This document shows positions 61,663-64,000 of a DNA stretch of 64,000 nt, piece by piece. The notes under the pieces are model-generated. The model did not search any database. It saw nothing but the letters and a program-made list of their open reading frames with translations, and was not told the DNA's origin. Every line of letters starts with the position of its first letter. The stretch's first letter is position 1. Source of the DNA: Synechococcus sp. A10-1-5-1 (GTDB taxonomy: Bacteria > Cyanobacteriota > Cyanobacteriia > PCC-6307 > Cyanobiaceae); the NCBI RefSeq assembly GCF_023115425.1, contig NZ_CP096032.1:1674001-1738000 (forward strand). The letters are read 5' to 3'. Both the position numbers and the translations under genes were made by a program.

Positions 61663-61950
61663 CCGAGCCTCCTGGGCAGCGGTGTACCCATTGGATCCGC
61701 TGGCTTGGTCCGCCCCGTCTCGCTGGGAGGGGTGGGCCGCCGCAGCGGTGTCGTGGGCTAGGACCAAAGTGAACTCCTGAAGGGGGCGCAGGCGTGGCTC
61801 GCTGAAATGCTCCAGAAAGGGAGCCTGCGCACCAATGGCCTGGGATGTCGATCTGCAGCACAAGGGCTGTAGTCAAGACATCAGTCCGAAAAATCTAGAC
61901 GCCTGGCCCACCGTCACGCGGGAGCAGCATGGGTTCATCTGTGCATTGCC

Positions 61951-63249
61951 ATGACCTCCCCCCACCAGGCCTGGGCTGCTGATCAGTTGGCCGTTGCCCT
62001 GGAGCGCACGGCTCCGGTGGTTCAGCAGCGTCGGGCGGGGATCAAGCCTCGGTTGCAGCGGGTCCTCGATGCCTTTGCCGCGGAGCGGCTGGGGGTCCAC
62101 CACTTCGCCTCCGTCAGTGGCTACGGCCATGGAGATCTGGGTCGGGAGGTGCTGGATCGTGTGTTCGCCCGGGTGCTTCAAGCCGAAGCTGCGGCGGTGC
62201 GCCTGCAATTTGTGAGCGGCACCCATGCCATCGCCGCTGCCCTCTATGGGGTGTTGCGCCCTGGTGATCGGCTCTTGGCCCTGACCGGCCGTCCCTACGA
62301 CACCCTCGAGGAGGTGATCGGCATCCGGGGCGAGGGGCAGGGATCGTTGGCGGAGTTTGGGGTCGCCTACGACGAGCTGGATCTCCTCCCCGATGGCTCT
62401 GTCGATGAGGCGGGTATTGCTGAGGCGCTGGCACTGCCCACGCGGATGGTCCTGATCCAGCGCAGCTGCGGCTACAGCTGGAGGCCCTCCCTAACCGTTC
62501 AGCAGATCGGTGGGCTGGTGGAGCGGGTCAAGGCGATTCAGCCTGGGTGTCTGGTCTTTGTCGACAACTGCTACGGAGAGTTGGTCGAGCTGCAGGAACC
62601 CACGGCCCTGGGCGCCGACCTGATGGCCGGCTCATTGATTAAGAACCTCGGCGGCACGATTGCCCCCACCGGGGGGTATGTGGCCGGGCGAGCGGACCTT
62701 GTGGAGCAGGCCTGCTGCCGGCTTACGGCGCCGGGCATCGGCAGTGAGGGGGGCACCGGCTTCGACCTGCACCGCCTGCTGTTTCAGGGACTGTTTCTGG
62801 CGCCGCAGATGGTGACCGAGGCCCTGCTCTGCGCTGAGCTCACGGCGGCGGTGTTTGACGGCTTGGGCTATGCGGTCAAGCCCCTGGTGGGCGGGGTGCG
62901 GAGTGATGTGATCCAGGCGGTGCGCCTGGGGTCCCCTGAGCCGCTGAAGGCGGTCTGCCGCGCCTTCCAGACCTGCTCGCCGGTGGGTTCTTATCTCGAT
63001 CCAATTCCGGCGCCGATGCCCGGCTACGCCAGTGAGTTGGTCATGGCTGGCGGCACGTTTATTGACGGCAGCACCAGTGAGTTCTCCGCTGATGGCCCGC
63101 TGCGGGAGCCCTATGTCCTCTATGCCCAGGGCGGCACAACCCAGGCCCATGCAGAGCTCGCGCTGGAGCGGGCCCTGCTGGCATTAGCTGAATCCCATTA
63201 CAAGGGTGGCCTTGGGAACAGCCGCCCCCCGGCAAATTCGACAAACTGA
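61951..63249 (+). CDS. Methionine gamma-lyase-family protein (aluminium-resistance protein type)
   Basis: 432 residues of PLP fold type I. The Lys that binds PLP is in AGSLIKNLGGTIAPTGGY; other family segments are VSGTHAIAAALYG, GRPYDTLEEVIG and VFVDNCYGELVE. Often annotated as methionine gamma-lyase or aluminium resistance protein; true reaction unproven. About 290 bases upstream divergent from desaturase copy 2, same strand as gcvH (27 bases gap). Confidence 0.85.
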   Translation: MTSPHQAWAADQLAVALERTAPVVQQRRAGIKPRLQRVLDAFAAERLGVHHFASVSGYGHGDLGREVLDRVFARVLQAEAAAVRLQFVSGTHAIAAALYGVLRPGDRLLALTGRPYDTLEEVIGIRGEGQGSLAEFGVAYDELDLLPDGSVDEAGIAEALALPTRMVLIQRSCGYSWRPSLTVQQIGGLVERVKAIQPGCLVFVDNCYGELVELQEPTALGADLMAGSLIKNLGGTIAPTGGYVAGRADLVEQACCRLTAPGIGSEGGTGFDLHRLLFQGLFLAPQMVTEALLCAELTAAVFDGLGYAVKPLVGGVRSDVIQAVRLGSPEPLKAVCRAFQTCSPVGSYLDPIPAPMPGYASELVMAGGTFIDGSTSEFSADGPLREPYVLYAQGGTTQAHAELALERALLALAESHYKGGLGNSRPPANSTN

Positions 63250-63276
63250 CAACCATCTTTTGCTCCGGCGCGGCCC

Positions 63277-63666
63277 ATGGGTCTGCACTATCCCGATGAC
63301 TGCCGCTATTCCGAGAGTCACGAGTACGTGAAGTCCGAGGGGGAGCTGGTGCGCGTCGGCATCAGCGCCTTTGCGGTTGATCAGTTGGGCGACATCGTCT
63401 TCGTTGAATTGCCGGAGGTGGGAGCGAGCCTGACCCAGGGCTCCAGCTTCGGTTCGGTGGAGTCGGTGAAGGCGGTGGAGGACATGCTCTGCCCCATTGA
63501 TGGGACGGTGGAGGCCCGCAATGAGGCGGTCCTGGCCAGCCCCGAAGAACTGCAGAACGATCCCTATGGAGAGGGTTGGTTGCTCTTGCTGCGCCCCTCG
63601 GCTCCGGCCCAGGTCGATGGCTTGATGGATGCGGCCAGCTACGGCGCCAAGGTCGACGGCAACTGA
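63277..63666 (+). CDS. gcvH: Glycine cleavage system H protein
   Basis: 129 residues. Lipoyl Lys in [14 protein letters not shown], plus [20 protein letters not shown] at the N-terminus. Shuttles the aminomethyl group between GcvP and GcvT. Full length for the family. The stop overlaps the gcvP start by 1 base (TGATG), so both are translated together. Confidence 0.97.
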   Translation: MGLHYPDDCRYSESHEYVKSEGELVRVGISAFAVDQLGDIVFVELPEVGASLTQGSSFGSVESVKAVEDMLCPIDGTVEARNEAVLASPEELQNDPYGEGWLLLLRPSAPAQVDGLMDAASYGAKVDGN

Positions 63667-64000
63667 TGGATTTGAGCGCCTTTGTTCAGCGCCACATCGG
63701 CCCCACCCCCGCTGAGCAGCAGACGATGCTGCGGGATCTGGGGCTTGCTGATCTGGAGGCCCTGGTGCGCCAGGTGGTCCCAGAACCGATTCGCTTGGAG
63801 CCGGCCCAGGCCCTTGAGGGGTTGCCGGCTGGCTGCCACGAGGCCCAGGCCCTGGCGGAACTGGAGCAGATTGCGGCGGCGAACGAGGTGCGCCGTTCCT
63901 TCATTGGTCTGGGCTACTACGGCTGCATCACCCCGGCGCTGATTCAGCGCCATGTCTTTGAAAATCCCGCCTGGTACACCGCTTACACCCCTTATCAAGC
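63666..64000 (+). CDS. gcvP: Glycine dehydrogenase (decarboxylating) GcvP, N-terminal part
   Basis: The first 111 residues of GcvP, cut by the window end. It starts [21 protein letters not shown] and contains [20 protein letters not shown] followed by [12 protein letters not shown], highly conserved in the P protein. PLP-dependent decarboxylation of glycine; the PLP Lys is outside the window. Coupled to gcvH. Confidence 0.95.
   Translation, partial: MDLSAFVQRHIGPTPAEQQTMLRDLGLADLEALVRQVVPEPIRLEPAQALEGLPAGCHEAQALAELEQIAAANEVRRSFIGLGYYGCITPALIQRHVFENPAWYTAYTPYQ

Overview
The window looks like the chromosome of a unicellular picocyanobacterium of the Synechococcus/Cyanobium type. Evidence: densely packed high-GC genes; a cyanobacterial urea ABC transporter (urtABCDE) beside urease accessory genes with an NtcA-type promoter; acyl-lipid delta-9 desaturases with three His boxes; a UbiC-like (DUF98) chorismate lyase; a SulP/BicA-type anion transporter; and Crp-like, sigma-70 and CAAD-domain proteins of cyanobacterial style. 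No rRNA, CRISPR array or insertion sequence was seen. The only complete RNA gene found is one tRNA-Val(UAC).

Layout. 1-6.2 kb (+): end of ureF, ureG, then urtABCDE for urea uptake. 6.2-16.1 kb (-): pabC-pabB (folate), queC-queE (queuosine), pyrG, dps, a sigma factor, aspS, gcvT. 16.2-22 kb: a small Cys-rich protein, a cyclic-nucleotide-domain protein, speB-speE (polyamines), a compact Coq4 / P-loop / ACMSD-type decarboxylase operon, mazG. 22.1-23.5 kb (-): an AT-richer tandem ribbon-helix-helix protein coupled to an AraC-type regulator. 23.6-24.1 kb: a DUF2227 protein.

24.18-41.28 kb is an integrated element of about 17.1 kb. It sits in the 3' half of tRNA-Val and is bounded by perfect 46-bp direct repeats (att sites). 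The end next to attR holds a tyrosine recombinase, an excisionase-like HTH protein, a compact minus-strand run ending in a primase-type zinc protein and a RecA-fold helicase, a cluster of GGAAC/GTTCC repeats, and a small-terminase-like protein. No capsid, portal or large terminase gene is present, so the module resembles a phage satellite, PICI or tycheposon. The cargo is (a) a cobalamin riboswitch with a HupE/UreJ-type permease and a ZIP transporter, and (b) a translationally coupled phosphite/phosphonate operon ptxABCD-phnYZ behind a three-repeat Pho box. The element also contains decayed material: a truncated second integrase, three genes with in-frame stops, and a chimera of an ACR3 arsenite-transporter start with a helicase end. 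This suggests a composite island built by successive insertions.

41.3-64 kb is ordinary host chromosome: sulP, an SDR and a methyltransferase, hypotheticals, a 2OG-Fe(II) oxygenase, valS, a VTT membrane protein, ligA, a SprT-like protein, the DUF98 chorismate lyase, mnmG, dnaB, rplI, two desaturases around an HTH protein with a palindromic operator-like region, a methionine gamma-lyase-family protein, gcvH and the start of gcvP. Together the accessory content points to nutrient scavenging: urea for nitrogen, phosphite and phosphonate for phosphorus, cobalt-type metals.
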